The notes beneath the pieces were generated by a model. It did not search any database and was not told the DNA's origin. It saw only the letters and a list, made by a program, of their open reading frames with translations. The position numbers and the translations under genes are program-made. Shown here one piece after another: positions 8,626 to 17,789 of a DNA stretch of 64,000 bases. Origin of the DNA: Paenibacillus polysaccharolyticus (GTDB lineage Bacteria; Bacillota; Bacilli; Paenibacillales; Paenibacillaceae); contig NZ_FMVM01000001.1 of assembly GCF_900102085.1 (NCBI RefSeq), forward strand, positions 1-64,000, read 5' to 3'. Position 1 is the stretch's first letter. Every line of letters begins with the position of its first letter.

Positions 8626-10500
8626 ATGTCCAGACCAAGGTGGATCAACTGGGCTCTCGCAGCAGGTGCGGGCGCCTTAGCGCTGACCTTACTGCTTCCA
8701 ACATCCAACCGTACCGTACCCAAGCCAAGCGCTATGCAGGAGAATCCTCAGAAGGAACATGCAAGCAAGCAGCGTCTGAAAGTTCAGGATATCAAAGCCA
8801 CCGATCTGCTGACCCGTGTAGATGCCAAACAGCACCTCGGTGTCATACTGGATAAAACGAACACGATGACAGATGCACAGGTTACCCGTTATATGAAAGA
8901 TCTTCAAGATTCACACGGGCACATGCGGTCTATTCAATTAATGAATATGGATGACTCATCGAGTAAACGATTTGATCGTGCGTTCAAAGAAGGCAGTAAA
9001 CTGGAGCAACAAAAATTATCTCATGCAATGAATTTGGCAAAAAAAGCGGTACACAAGCGTCAAAGCTTCGAGTCCTCTTCGTTTCCCCTTGGAAAAGAAA
9101 AATACTTTGTCATGGCACAACCCTCCAAGGATGGCAAACGAGCCATCATCGCTCTATTTAGTCAAAGTGTATTAAATGCCGTGGAAGAGCATCAGCGTAA
9201 AAATTTGCGGATGATTCCTTATCCACGTGAAGGGAAATTCAAAATCGAATCGGTTCATCCCGACACATTAAACGAAATCACGGTAAAAACCGGGCATGAC
9301 AACGCCAATGCAAGCCATTTTTACGAAAATGAAATCGTCATTCGTTTCCGGCAAGATCCGAGTGAACGAGATATGCGCATCATTCGTTCTGACGTGAAGA
9401 CGCAGTCTGCTCGCAAGCTCGGTTATACGTATGTTTTTCGGTCTGAAACGATGAATTATAAACAATTGCGAGATTATTTCGGAAGTAAATGGAATCCGCT
9501 GTATATGGAACCCCACTATATGTACTTAACCAATGAAACGGCCGCTGAACAACCGGATGTACCCATCCCTAACGATGTACTGTTCTCGGACTATCAGTGG
9601 AATCTGCCTGCCATTGAGACAAATCGCGGGTGGAATATTACGAAGGGCAACAAAGATGTTATCGTAGCCGTGGTAGATACAGGTGTTGATGTGAATCACC
9701 CGGATCTCAAAGGAAAATTGCTCGAGGGATACAATGTCGTGAATCCGGGCAACAAACCGCTCGATGATGTGGGTCATGGTACCCATGTTGCCGGTATCAT
9801 CGGAGCGATTGTAAACAATAACGAAGGTGTAGCTGGCATGAGTTGGTACAATAAGGTGCTCCCTGTCAAAGTACTGGACAACTCGGGATCAGGTACAACG
9901 TATGCGGTTGCTGAGGGCATCATTTGGGCAGCCGATCATGGCGCCAAAGTCATTAATATGAGTCTTGGTAACTATGCGGACGCTCAATTTCTCCATGATG
10001 CTATTAAATACGCTTTTGACCGGGATATCGTACTTATCGCTGCAACCGGCAACGATAATACCGAGCGTCCAGGATATCCTGCTGCTTATCCCGAAGTTTT
10101 TGCGGTCTCTGCTACAGACCCGGATATGAATAAAGCCTCTTATTCCAACTATGGAGACTATGTGGATGTCATGGCTCCCGGATCAAGTATTGCCAGTACG
10201 TACCCGGACAATCAGTACGCTGCTCTGTCAGGCACATCCATGGCTAGTCCGCACGTCGCAGCACTTGCAGGATTAATTCGCTCGTTGAACCCGGATCTGA
10301 CCAATACGGAGGTTATGGATCTGATGCGGCAAAGTGTAATTGATCTAGGGGAACCCGGCCATGATAAGTACTACGGTTATGGTCAGATCGATGTATACAA
10401 AGCGTTGCAAGCCGCATCGGGAAGCAGTGCTCCGTTACAGTTCTGGCCTCAGCATGTCAGACAGCAGATGGATAACACGATGAAAAAATATATCCAATAA
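8626..10500 (+). CDS. Secreted subtilisin-like serine protease (S8 family)
   Basis: A 624-residue extracellular protease. An N-terminal signal or anchor segment (hydrophobic residues 8-25) is followed by a long pro-region of about 290 residues and an S8 domain. The catalytic triad is D351 (VVDTGVD), H384 (GHGTHVAG) and S538 (SGTSMASPH), with oxyanion N476 in ATGND. The pro-region around residues 225-300 resembles the fervidolysin/thermitase-type inhibitor fold. GAGGAGG sits 9 bases before the ATG. It stands alone, with a hairpin after the stop. Secretion and autoprocessing are inferred from the family. Confidence 0.92.
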   Translation: MSRPRWINWALAAGAGALALTLLLPTSNRTVPKPSAMQENPQKEHASKQRLKVQDIKATDLLTRVDAKQHLGVILDKTNTMTDAQVTRYMKDLQDSHGHMRSIQLMNMDDSSSKRFDRAFKEGSKLEQQKLSHAMNLAKKAVHKRQSFESSSFPLGKEKYFVMAQPSKDGKRAIIALFSQSVLNAVEEHQRKNLRMIPYPREGKFKIESVHPDTLNEITVKTGHDNANASHFYENEIVIRFRQDPSERDMRIIRSDVKTQSARKLGYTYVFRSETMNYKQLRDYFGSKWNPLYMEPHYMYLTNETAAEQPDVPIPNDVLFSDYQWNLPAIETNRGWNITKGNKDVIVAVVDTGVDVNHPDLKGKLLEGYNVVNPGNKPLDDVGHGTHVAGIIGAIVNNNEGVAGMSWYNKVLPVKVLDNSGSGTTYAVAEGIIWAADHGAKVINMSLGNYADAQFLHDAIKYAFDRDIVLIAATGNDNTERPGYPAAYPEVFAVSATDPDMNKASYSNYGDYVDVMAPGSSIASTYPDNQYAALSGTSMASPHVAALAGLIRSLNPDLTNTEVMDLMRQSVIDLGEPGHDKYYGYGQIDVYKALQAASGSSAPLQFWPQHVRQQMDNTMKKYIQ

Positions 10501-10606
10501 TATCTTATTGAATAACCTTAACTTCTGGGATAAGCGTTAATCTCCAGGTTATTCGGACATCAGAGTGGACTGTGTACGTTTTTCTGGTCGATTATACCAA
10601 AACAAA

Positions 10607-10660
10607 AGCAGCTGCGCCCCGGGGCGTATGCTGCTCTTTGGTTTGATTCTTTTTCCCGGG
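10607..10660 (+). terminator. Probable terminator after the protease gene
   Basis: Stem AGCAGC (10607-10612) with GCTGCT (10630-10635), extended by a GC-rich CGCCCC/GGGGCG core, followed by a T-rich stretch. An additional weaker inverted repeat (GAATAACCT / AGGTTATTC) lies at about 10510-10555. Confidence 0.45.
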
Positions 10661-10673
10661 GCGTTAACTGCGA

Positions 10674-10928
10674 TTAGCGCTTGCGAGAAGTCGAGCGGGC
10701 TTTGCTAGATTTTTTCACGGATTTTTTCTTATGGCTGGATACATACATTGGACCTTCTTCTCTGATAACAACGGGGTACATATGATGAGGTATTGGAACA
10801 CAGTGGTGTTGCTTCACAACTTCAATCGGGTGGATTACAGGTACGATCTGTGGAATGTAATAATCCTGAACAACCTGAATCGGGTCACATACAATCGGTG
10901 AAACCTCTGGACAACAATGGTTCATCAT
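10674..10928 (-). CDS. CotD-like spore coat protein
   Basis: An 84-residue protein with the look of the CotD inner-coat family: an N-terminal HCCPEVSPIVCDP block, repeated His/Pro/Ile/Val segments (VVQDYYIPQIVPVIHPIEVV, then QHHCVPIPHHMYP) and a Lys/Arg/Ser tail (KKKSVKKSSKARS). The ATG at 10928 is preceded by AGGGAG at 10 bases; an upstream TTG lies before that site. Expected to be made in the mother cell late in sporulation; no promoter was confirmed. Confidence 0.72.
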   Translation of the reverse strand: MMNHCCPEVSPIVCDPIQVVQDYYIPQIVPVIHPIEVVKQHHCVPIPHHMYPVVIREEGPMYVSSHKKKSVKKSSKARSTSRKR

Positions 10929-11013
10929 TTCAAACCAACTCCCTTTCAAGTGATACTATAACCTATTGCAGTGAACCCGATGTGGTATGGATGGATGTCC
11001 ATATTCTTAAAAA

Positions 11014-12534
11014 TTAAATGAGCGGTAGCCTGTCCGCCGTTGCCCCAGCTTGTTGTGATGAGACCCTCTCAATGACAGTACACAGAATTCGAAGCCCTTG
11101 CTTCAGCGCTTCACTACTCGTCACAGTGAAACATATTCGTAAACTCGTTGTGTCACTTTCCGCAACATAACAGGCTGAACCAGGCAGAAAAGACACGCCA
11201 GCAGCGAGGGACTGCCGATGCAGTTCATGCATATCCATATTCCCCTGCAATTCGAGCCATAAATTAAGCCCTCCCTCAGGAAGACGCCACTGCATCTCGT
11301 TCGTTGCATACTGCTCGAGCACCTCTGAGGCGACACATAAGCGCGAGTAGAGTTCTTCTCGAAGCTGATGAACGTAAGTGTCATACTGTTCCTGAATATA
11401 AGCCTGAAGTGCTTTCTGTGTTAATAACGGACTCCCCAGATCGGCCGTAGACTTCGCGGCCACAAGGCGGGTAAGCACACTTCCATCGGCTATAGCACAA
11501 GCTACACGGCAACCGGGGGAGAGTACTTTGCTGAAACTTTTAATGTAAACCACATGCCCCGCACTATCCATGGACTTAATCGAAGCCGGTGGCGGCTCAC
11601 GAAAGTATAAATCTGCAAACGGATCATCTTCCAGAATGAGGCAGTGATAACTTTGTGCGATATTTAGCAATTGGGCCCGTCTTTGAGTACTCATCGTCAC
11701 ACCTGTCGGATTGTGATATGTAGGGATCGTATAGATTAACTTGGGCGGATATGTATCACACAAGCGGGTAAGCAGATCGATACGCATACCTTCATTGTCC
11801 ATAGGAACGGTAATGATTTTGGCTCCTCGACTCGTGAACACATCTATAGCCCCTGTATACGTTGGTGCCTCCATATATACGACATCTCCAGGACCGATAA
11901 ATGTACGAGCTACCAGATCAATCCCCTGCTGTGCTCCGCTTGTAATTAACATTCTTTCGGGCGTAACTTGCAGTCCGCGAGAAGCAAAATGTGTTGCAAA
12001 AGTCTGTCTTAGTTCCCAATCCCCCTGAAATGATCCATAGGCCGCCATGCGCTCTGCATGATCTGAGGACAAGTGATAGGCGCTATTGATAATATCACGC
12101 GTAGGTAATAACTCAGGCTGAATCGCTGACATATGCAGTTCATATCGGACTTGAGGGGATGCGTCAAAATGTCTCCACAGTTGTGCTCTGGGTAAATAAT
12201 CTACCAGTGTCATCTGCCAGTTTAACGAAACACCGGAGTCGCTGGTGCTCATTTTGCTATGGGCAGCTGCTTCTCTGGACATTTGATCGGAAGGCTCTGT
12301 TCCCCTTACATAACAGCCTTTTCCCTGAGAGCAACGAACGAGTTGTATAGCCTCCAGTTCCGCATATGCTTTAGTTACAGTTACCAAACTAACGCCTAAA
12401 TCAGCGGTCATCTTACGAACAGATGGCAACCTCGTTCCCGGTTCAATCAAACCTGAGCGGATACGATCTGCAATGGTCAGAGCAATCTGCATATATAATT
12501 TGGTACTGCTTCCCCTTTTAAGCTCAATATGCAT
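11014..12534 (-). CDS. MocR/PdxR-type regulator: GntR winged helix fused to aminotransferase fold
   Basis: A 506-residue chimeric regulator. Residues 1-75 form a GntR winged helix (PSVRKMTADLGVSLVTVTKA), then a linker, then a fold-type I aminotransferase domain with the PLP lysine K336 in IKSFSKVLSPG and the YHNPTG block at 273-278. Such proteins sense PLP or an amino-acid-derived ligand and activate a divergent gene. The divergent neighbour here encodes an aminotransferase, and repeated ACTGTTAT sites lie between the two genes, so that gene is the likely target. The ligand is not evident. Confidence 0.88.
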   Translation of the reverse strand: MHIELKRGSSTKLYMQIALTIADRIRSGLIEPGTRLPSVRKMTADLGVSLVTVTKAYAELEAIQLVRCSQGKGCYVRGTEPSDQMSREAAAHSKMSTSDSGVSLNWQMTLVDYLPRAQLWRHFDASPQVRYELHMSAIQPELLPTRDIINSAYHLSSDHAERMAAYGSFQGDWELRQTFATHFASRGLQVTPERMLITSGAQQGIDLVARTFIGPGDVVYMEAPTYTGAIDVFTSRGAKIITVPMDNEGMRIDLLTRLCDTYPPKLIYTIPTYHNPTGVTMSTQRRAQLLNIAQSYHCLILEDDPFADLYFREPPPASIKSMDSAGHVVYIKSFSKVLSPGCRVACAIADGSVLTRLVAAKSTADLGSPLLTQKALQAYIQEQYDTYVHQLREELYSRLCVASEVLEQYATNEMQWRLPEGGLNLWLELQGNMDMHELHRQSLAAGVSFLPGSACYVAESDTTSLRICFTVTSSEALKQGLRILCTVIERVSSQQAGATADRLPLI

Positions 12535-12551
12535 GTCTGCTCATCCCCCTA

Positions 12552-12631
12552 ACTGTTATGATCGTTGTTTTACTGTTATAGTGCGCTACGTCTAATATAG
12601 TTTATAATATCAGTATAACAGTGAATAACAG
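12552..12631. promoter_or_regulatory. Candidate MocR operator array and divergent promoter
   Basis: Four copies of an ACTGTTAT-like site lie between the regulator and the aminotransferase: 12552-12559 and 12572-12580 in one direction, 20 bp apart, and TATAACAGT at 12614-12622 and ATAACAG at 12625-12631 in the other. TATAAT (12603-12608) is a good -10 for the aminotransferase gene, but no -35 match is visible 17 bp upstream, which fits an activator-dependent promoter. Binding by the MocR protein is inference. Confidence 0.65.
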
Positions 12632-12645
12632 GAGATGAGAATAAT

Positions 12646-13875
12646 ATGAGTACACCTTGGTCTAAAATGGCACAAAACACCCCGTCCTCTGTCGTTCGCG
12701 ACATGTTGCAGGCTGCTCAGGCACCTGGAATGATATCACTTGCTGGTGGATTGCCAGCACAGACTTCATTTCCACTGGAAGCTATACGCCTGGCGTATGA
12801 AAAAGTATTTATGAGCGGATCAGCCGCTCTTCAATATGCTGAAACGGAAGGTTACCGTCCTCTTCGTGTCAAAATCGCCGAGCGTCTGGAATCGAAAGGA
12901 CTTCCGGCCTCACCTGATCATATGCTTTTGACTACTGGATCACAGCAATCAATTGATCTCATCTGCCGAATCCTTTTAGATCCCGGTGATCGCGTGCTCG
13001 TGGAATCACCCACTTATCTAGCCGCCTTGCAAGTCATTCAATCCTATCAAGGAGTATCTCATGGAGTCGCTTGTGATGATCACGGCATGTTGCCTGAATC
13101 ACTCGAGGAACAGCTTCAGTTGCATCGTCCTAAACTCGTCTACATTAACCCTACGTTCTCCAATCCGACAGGAAAAGTTTGGTCACGGGAAAGAAGACAA
13201 CAAGCCGTAGATTTGTGCCGTAAATATAGTGTACTTATTCTGGAAGATGACCCTTACGGCGAAATCCGCTTTAACCCGGAACAGCTGGACGTACCCGCTC
13301 TAGCTGCACTCGATGCCGCTTCCTATGAAGGACCATCTAACGTGATTTACACCAGTACCTTTTCCAAAACAGTAGCCCCAGGTCTTCGTACAGGCTGGAT
13401 TCTGGCTGCACCCGACATTGTCAAAATCGCTGCTCGGGCCAAGCAAGGCGCAGATTTGCATTCGAGTAGCATTGATCAGCGGGCACTCCATGCCTTGCTT
13501 GAGACCTTTGATTTGGATGGCCACATTCGCCACATCTCTCAGGACTATGAAGAGCGCATGAAAAAACTAACCACACTCATGGCTTCTAAATCCTGGGATG
13601 GCATTACATGGAACTCCCCACAAGGCGGAATGTTCCTATGGCTACAATTACCTGAAGGTATGCTCGCCAGCAATCTATTTACTTATGGCATTCAGGAAAA
13701 AGTGTGCATCGTGCCTGGAGATTCCTTCTATGCCGGCACGCCAGAGCTTAACCGGATGCGTATCAACTTTACTCATACTGACCCTGAACTTCTTCCTGAG
13801 GCCGTGGAGCGAATGGATCGCGCGATTCAGCGCTGGCATGCTTCCAATCAATCAGACCATGTCGTTACCATGTAA
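12646..13875 (+). CDS. PLP-dependent aminotransferase, 2-aminoadipate/LysN-like subgroup
   Basis: A 409-residue fold-type I aminotransferase. Family blocks are SLAGGLPA (31-38), the NPTG-containing PTFSNPTGKV (169-178), EDDPYGEIRF (200-209) and the PLP lysine K241 in STFSKTVAPGLRTGW. This subgroup often acts on 2-aminoadipate, branched-chain or aromatic amino acids; the substrate cannot be read from the sequence. AGGAGATGAG precedes the ATG. The gene is divergent from the MocR-type regulator and ends at a hairpin terminator. Confidence 0.88.
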   Translation: MSTPWSKMAQNTPSSVVRDMLQAAQAPGMISLAGGLPAQTSFPLEAIRLAYEKVFMSGSAALQYAETEGYRPLRVKIAERLESKGLPASPDHMLLTTGSQQSIDLICRILLDPGDRVLVESPTYLAALQVIQSYQGVSHGVACDDHGMLPESLEEQLQLHRPKLVYINPTFSNPTGKVWSRERRQQAVDLCRKYSVLILEDDPYGEIRFNPEQLDVPALAALDAASYEGPSNVIYTSTFSKTVAPGLRTGWILAAPDIVKIAARAKQGADLHSSSIDQRALHALLETFDLDGHIRHISQDYEERMKKLTTLMASKSWDGITWNSPQGGMFLWLQLPEGMLASNLFTYGIQEKVCIVPGDSFYAGTPELNRMRINFTHTDPELLPEAVERMDRAIQRWHASNQSDHVVTM

Positions 13876-13932
13876 CTGATCGGTAAAACATGAAAACTGT
13901 AATCATCTGTAATTGATCACCATAACAGTTGA

Positions 13933-13966
13933 CCGCTTATTCCATGTATGGGATAGGCGGTTTTCT
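13933..13966 (+). terminator. Rho-independent terminator of the aminotransferase gene
   Basis: Stem CCGCTTATTCC (13933-13943) with GGGATAGGCGG (13950-13960), then TTTTCTT. Confidence 0.85.
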
Positions 13967-13973
13967 TAAAAAC

Positions 13974-14022
13974 AAAAAAATAAGGCGGCAAATTCGTTAA
14001 TCCGAATCTGCTGCCTTATTTT
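13974..14022 (-). terminator. Rho-independent terminator of rnpB
   Basis: Minus-strand hairpin with arms AATAAGGC.GCA and TGCCGCCTTATT around an ATTCG/CGAAT extension, followed by seven T. It lies about 60 bases past the mature 3' end of RNase P RNA. Confidence 0.85.
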
Positions 14023-14080
14023 ATATAACCTGTCCCGTCGTGAACAGAACATTTCATTTTAAAAGTTGTTGTTGCAGTTA

Positions 14081-14494
14081 GGAAAGCTTACCGTAAGCCG
14101 GGTTCTGTGCTCTTCGTGGTTCAAACGGGAACTACCCTCCCACCAGAAGCGACAATCATCTATCTAGGCCATGCATTGCTACACAGCTCAAGCGACCAAC
14201 CTAGACACACCTCGGGCTAAGGCTGTCTCCTCCAAAGAGGCGACCGTGTCCCATTAGGTCTTGCTCCAGATGGGGTTTACCAGGAACGAAGTCACCAGCG
14301 TTCCTCGGGGTCTCTTACACCTCGGTTCCATCCTTGCCTGTGCCGGGAAACCCGGCCATCGGCGGTCCATTTCTGTGGCACTATCCTTCAACTCGCGCTG
14401 ACTGGACGTTATCCAGCATCCTGCCCTGTGGAGCCCGGACTTTCCTCTCGTGGCAACAAAGGCCACCAGCGATTGTCTGTCAAGCTTTCCGAAC
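14081..14494 (-). ncRNA. rnpB: RNase P RNA, bacterial type B
   Basis: The catalytic RNA of RNase P, which matures the 5' ends of tRNAs. The closing P1 helix pairs GGAAAGCTT (14482-14490) with AAGCTTTCC (14081-14089). Conserved core elements are visible on the minus strand: GAGGAAAGTCCGGGCTCC near the 5' end, ACAGAAATGGACCGCC, and the 3' AGAACCCGGCTTAC block just before P1. The length of about 410 nt fits the Bacillus type B class. End points are set from P1 and may be off by a few bases. Confidence 0.95.
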
Positions 14495-14504
14495 AACATT
14501 ACAT

Positions 14505-14533
14505 AGTATACAGGCATTTGCTGTCCCACACAA
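14505..14533 (-). promoter_or_regulatory. Sigma-A promoter of rnpB
   Basis: On the minus strand TTGTGT (14528-14533) and TATACT (14505-14510) are separated by 17 bp, placing the start a few bases before the RNase P RNA 5' end. Confidence 0.8.
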
Positions 14534-14570
14534 GCTAAATATTAATGGAAATCAGGCTACATGCTCTCTT

Positions 14571-15686
14571 TTACAAGAAACGAAATACTTCAGTATCCAC
14601 CTCAGATGCAGTGACCTGTGTCTCGTATCGCTGATCCGCTAGTCGGCCACGAAGCCAATCTGCTGTTTTCGGTTTCATGATCTTCTCCGTGTTATGACCC
14701 GGATCAATAATGCATATCCCTGCCATTAACGCGTCATGTGCCGTGTGGTAATCAATATCTCCGGTTACAATGACATCCGCACCCTTGAAACGTGCAGTGA
14801 GCACATAACGGCTACCCGAGCCGCCTAGCACAGCCGCTTTCTTGATTCTTTTGTTCAAATCGCCGACAACGCGCACATGAGGCACATTTAATTGGGCTTT
14901 CACGACCTCTACCAGCTCGCCAAGTGTTTTAGATTCCCGAAGAGGACCAAGACGTCCTAGGCCAAGTGTACGCCCTTTTAAATCCATTGCATAAAGGTCA
15001 TATGCCACTTCTTCATAGGGATGCGCTTTTAACATCGCCTGAATGACCTTACCGCGCAAACTTTGAGGTACAACCGTTTCAATCCGCATTTCTTCCACAC
15101 GTTCCATCTGTCCCTGTGATCCGATAAAAGGCTGACTCCCTTCACCAGGTACAAATGTGCCTGTTCCTTCGGTGCTAAAACTGCATTTATTATATTGACC
15201 GATACTACCTGCTCCAGCTTCCAAAATCGCCTGCAGTACCTGCTCATGATGCGTCCTAGGCACAAATACCGCCAGCTTGTACAACTGATCTGTGTGCACA
15301 TCCTCGAGTGCTTCCTTGCTCTCAATGCCAAGCGCCTCAGCCATCCAGTCATTGATACCACCTTCAGCCACGTCGAGATTCGTGTGACTGATGTAAACCG
15401 CGATATCATGCTTGATCAGCTTTTCATACAATTTGCCCATAGGCGTATCGGTGCTGAGTGATTTTACGGGACGGAAAATAATCGCATGATGGGCAATAAT
15501 CAGATTGGCTCCGATCCGAATCGCTTCATCCACAACCTCATTCGTGACATCCAGCGCTACAAGCACATGGGTAATGTCCTTTTGCAGACTTCCCAGCTGC
15601 AAGCCAATACGGTCGTCGGGTACTGCCAGATGTTTAGGAGCAAGTTGCTCCATAAATTGAATTACGGTTTGACCTTTGGCAAACAT
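14571..15686 (-). CDS. Nif3-like dinuclear metal center protein (YqfO)
   Basis: A 371-residue Nif3/YqfO family protein, predicted to form a toroidal hexamer with two metal ions per subunit. The metal-binding blocks are IIAHHAIIF (about 64-72) and ISHTNLDVA (about 99-107) at the N-terminal half, with DIDYHTAHDA near the C-terminus. The intervening region (about 130-230) is the PII-like insert of the long form. Function is unsettled; annotations as GTP cyclohydrolase I type 2 are not proven. The start overlaps trmK by 25 bases and has GGAGGT 6 bases upstream. Confidence 0.9.
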   Translation of the reverse strand: MFAKGQTVIQFMEQLAPKHLAVPDDRIGLQLGSLQKDITHVLVALDVTNEVVDEAIRIGANLIIAHHAIIFRPVKSLSTDTPMGKLYEKLIKHDIAVYISHTNLDVAEGGINDWMAEALGIESKEALEDVHTDQLYKLAVFVPRTHHEQVLQAILEAGAGSIGQYNKCSFSTEGTGTFVPGEGSQPFIGSQGQMERVEEMRIETVVPQSLRGKVIQAMLKAHPYEEVAYDLYAMDLKGRTLGLGRLGPLRESKTLGELVEVVKAQLNVPHVRVVGDLNKRIKKAAVLGGSGSRYVLTARFKGADVIVTGDIDYHTAHDALMAGICIIDPGHNTEKIMKPKTADWLRGRLADQRYETQVTASEVDTEVFRFL

Positions 15687-16420
15687 GCCAATACCTCCTT
15701 CAAACTCATGATAAGCTGTTCCACCTCTGCTGCTTTGTCCCTGGAAGAATCCTGATCGGACTTGGAGATGGACTGTACCACACTCTGTAATTTAAGTATC
15801 TCACTTTCCCATTTGGCAAAAAATACGTCTGTTGCACGGTCCACCAAGTACGGCCCCATACGCAGTAGCAAATCTTCAGTTAACTCCACGTCACCCTGTA
15901 ACGGGCGAGCACGATATACCTCTTCATTCGTGATTGGGCTGCTCCCTTGCGGCATTGCGGTAATAATTTCATAAATCTTGCCATCCTCTTCAAGAAGTTG
16001 CTCAGCCACGACAACCCAATGATGCTGAAGTAGCCAGCGTCGCAAAATATCCTCGCCTACATTGGGTTGCAGAATCAGAAGCTGCACACCTTCCAGTTTG
16101 GAGATTCCCCGGTCTAAAATGGAGGCGATCAGTGCGCCGCCCATGCCAGCAATGGTAATTACATCAACCTCTCCAGAAGTAATGACATCGAGACCATCTC
16201 CACGACGTACCGTGATTTGCGATTGAAGTCCGGCATCACTGACCTGTTTAGAAGCCGCATCATAAGGACCCGGATTGACTTCCCCAGCTATTGCACTCAC
16301 CGCTTGTCCACTACGGATTGCAGCGACGGGTAGTAAAGCATGGTCTGATCCAATATCCGCCAGCCGACTACCTTCAGGAATTTGGTCATGTATTTGTTGT
16401 AATCGATTCGAAAGTTTCAT
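15662..16420 (-). CDS. trmK: tRNA (adenine(22)-N1)-methyltransferase TrmK
   Basis: A 252-residue Rossmann methyltransferase resembling TrmK/YqfN, which makes m1A22 in tRNA. The SAM site is LADIGSDHALLPV at residues 20-32, followed by GEVNPGPYDAA and the ITIAGMGG motif near residue 85-92, which stands in place of a usual motif IV. The C-terminal 70 residues are helical and charged. The frame is open 28 codons further upstream, but family homology begins at MKLSNRLQ, and AGGTG precedes that ATG. It is translationally coupled to the nif3-like gene. Confidence 0.9.
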   Translation of the reverse strand: MKLSNRLQQIHDQIPEGSRLADIGSDHALLPVAAIRSGQAVSAIAGEVNPGPYDAASKQVSDAGLQSQITVRRGDGLDVITSGEVDVITIAGMGGALIASILDRGISKLEGVQLLILQPNVGEDILRRWLLQHHWVVVAEQLLEEDGKIYEIITAMPQGSSPITNEEVYRARPLQGDVELTEDLLLRMGPYLVDRATDVFFAKWESEILKLQSVVQSISKSDQDSSRDKAAEVEQLIMSLKEVLACLPKVKP

Positions 16421-16604
16421 GGGGCACCTACACCATTCATTTAATTTATTGATTTGCATTGCGTAAAGAAAAGCGATAAAATAAAATCCAATCAAACATT
16501 TCAAGGATGAATTTCCAAAAGAAAGAAATCTAACCGTTCAAATTAAAACGAAAGGAGACCCCGCCGCCGCCAAAGCGTCTCGCAGAAAGTCTCCCACAGT
16601 TTAA

Positions 16605-17744
16605 TTATTCGAGGAAATCCTTAAGTCGTTTGCTTCGACTCGGGTGACGCAATTTACGAAGAGCCTTGGCTTCAATCTGACGAATACGCTCACGAGTAAC
16701 ACCAAAAACTTTACCAACTTCTTCAAGTGTTCTCGTACGTCCATCGTCCAGACCAAAACGCAGACGAAGAACATTTTCTTCACGCTCCGTCAATGTGTCC
16801 AGAACATCTTCTAGTTGCTCTTTCAAAAGCTCATAGGCAGCAGCATCTGCTGGAGCCAATGCTTCCTGGTCCTCGATGAAATCACCCAGATGGGAATCGT
16901 CTTCTTCACCAATTGGTGTTTCCAAGGAAACCGGTTCTTGAGCAATTTTTGTAATCTCACGCACTTTTTCTACGCTTAGATCCATCTCCGCAGCGATTTC
17001 TTCAGGAGTCGGTTCGCGTCCAAGTTCTTGCAATAGTTGACGGGATACCCGAATCAGCTTATTAATTGTTTCTACCATGTGCACAGGGATACGGATCGTA
17101 CGTGCTTGGTCAGCAATTGCACGTGTAATCGCCTGACGAATCCACCATGTCGCATACGTACTGAACTTATAACCCTTTTTATGGTCAAACTTCTCTACCG
17201 CTTTAATCAGACCCATGTTACCTTCCTGAATCAGATCAAGGAACAGCATTCCGCGTCCTACATAACGTTTCGCAATACTTACAACGAGACGAAGGTTCGC
17301 TTCAGCCAGACGGCGCTTCGCTTCTTCATCCCCGTTTTCGATCCGTTTTGCGAGTTGCACCTCGTCATCAGCTGACAACAAAGGTACACGTCCGATCTCC
17401 TTCAGGTACATCCGTACAGGGTCATTAATTTTGATTCCAGGTGGCAAGCTCAGATCATCGTCAAAGTGGAACTCATCGTCGCCATCTCTGCCGCCATTTT
17501 CGGAATCCTCGCTAGGACGAAGGGTTACCTCTTCATCATTTTCGTTAACAACATCAATACCGAGGTCACTGAGTTGTTCGTAAAACTCATCCATTTGTTC
17601 TGCATCCTGCTCAAACGGAGAAAGTTTCTCAATAATTTCCTTATAGTTGAGTGAAGCTCTTTTCTTGCCTGATTCAATCAATTGATCTTTAACCTGATCC
17701 AGTGTCAATTCTGTTTCTAGTTCAGTATGCTGATCATTCGCCAT
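16605..17744 (-). CDS. rpoD: Primary sigma factor RpoD (SigA)
   Basis: A 379-residue housekeeping sigma factor. Region 1.1 is the acidic N-terminal 90 residues. Region 1.2 begins at [11 protein letters not shown], regions 2.1-2.4 span [17 protein letters not shown] to [14 protein letters not shown], region 3 follows, and region 4.2 carries the helix-turn-helix [20 protein letters not shown]. The gene is last in the yqxD-dnaG-rpoD macromolecular synthesis operon, 45 bases after dnaG. Confidence 0.98.
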   Translation of the reverse strand: MANDQHTELETELTLDQVKDQLIESGKKRASLNYKEIIEKLSPFEQDAEQMDEFYEQLSDLGIDVVNENDEEVTLRPSEDSENGGRDGDDEFHFDDDLSLPPGIKINDPVRMYLKEIGRVPLLSADDEVQLAKRIENGDEEAKRRLAEANLRLVVSIAKRYVGRGMLFLDLIQEGNMGLIKAVEKFDHKKGYKFSTYATWWIRQAITRAIADQARTIRIPVHMVETINKLIRVSRQLLQELGREPTPEEIAAEMDLSVEKVREITKIAQEPVSLETPIGEEDDSHLGDFIEDQEALAPADAAAYELLKEQLEDVLDTLTEREENVLRLRFGLDDGRTRTLEEVGKVFGVTRERIRQIEAKALRKLRHPSRSKRLKDFLE

Positions 17745-17789
17745 AACTCGACTCCCTCCTCCCTAGAAACATCCAAGTCATCCAGACGT

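Noticed and set aside
14254..14642. Short open frames over rnpB
   Set aside because: The region is RNase P RNA, with conserved core and P1 helix; the frames are chance.
16553..16600. GGAGAC/GTCTCC inverted repeat after rpoD as a terminator
   Set aside because: The stem is only 6 bp around a long loop and the following T-run is interrupted; too weak to call.
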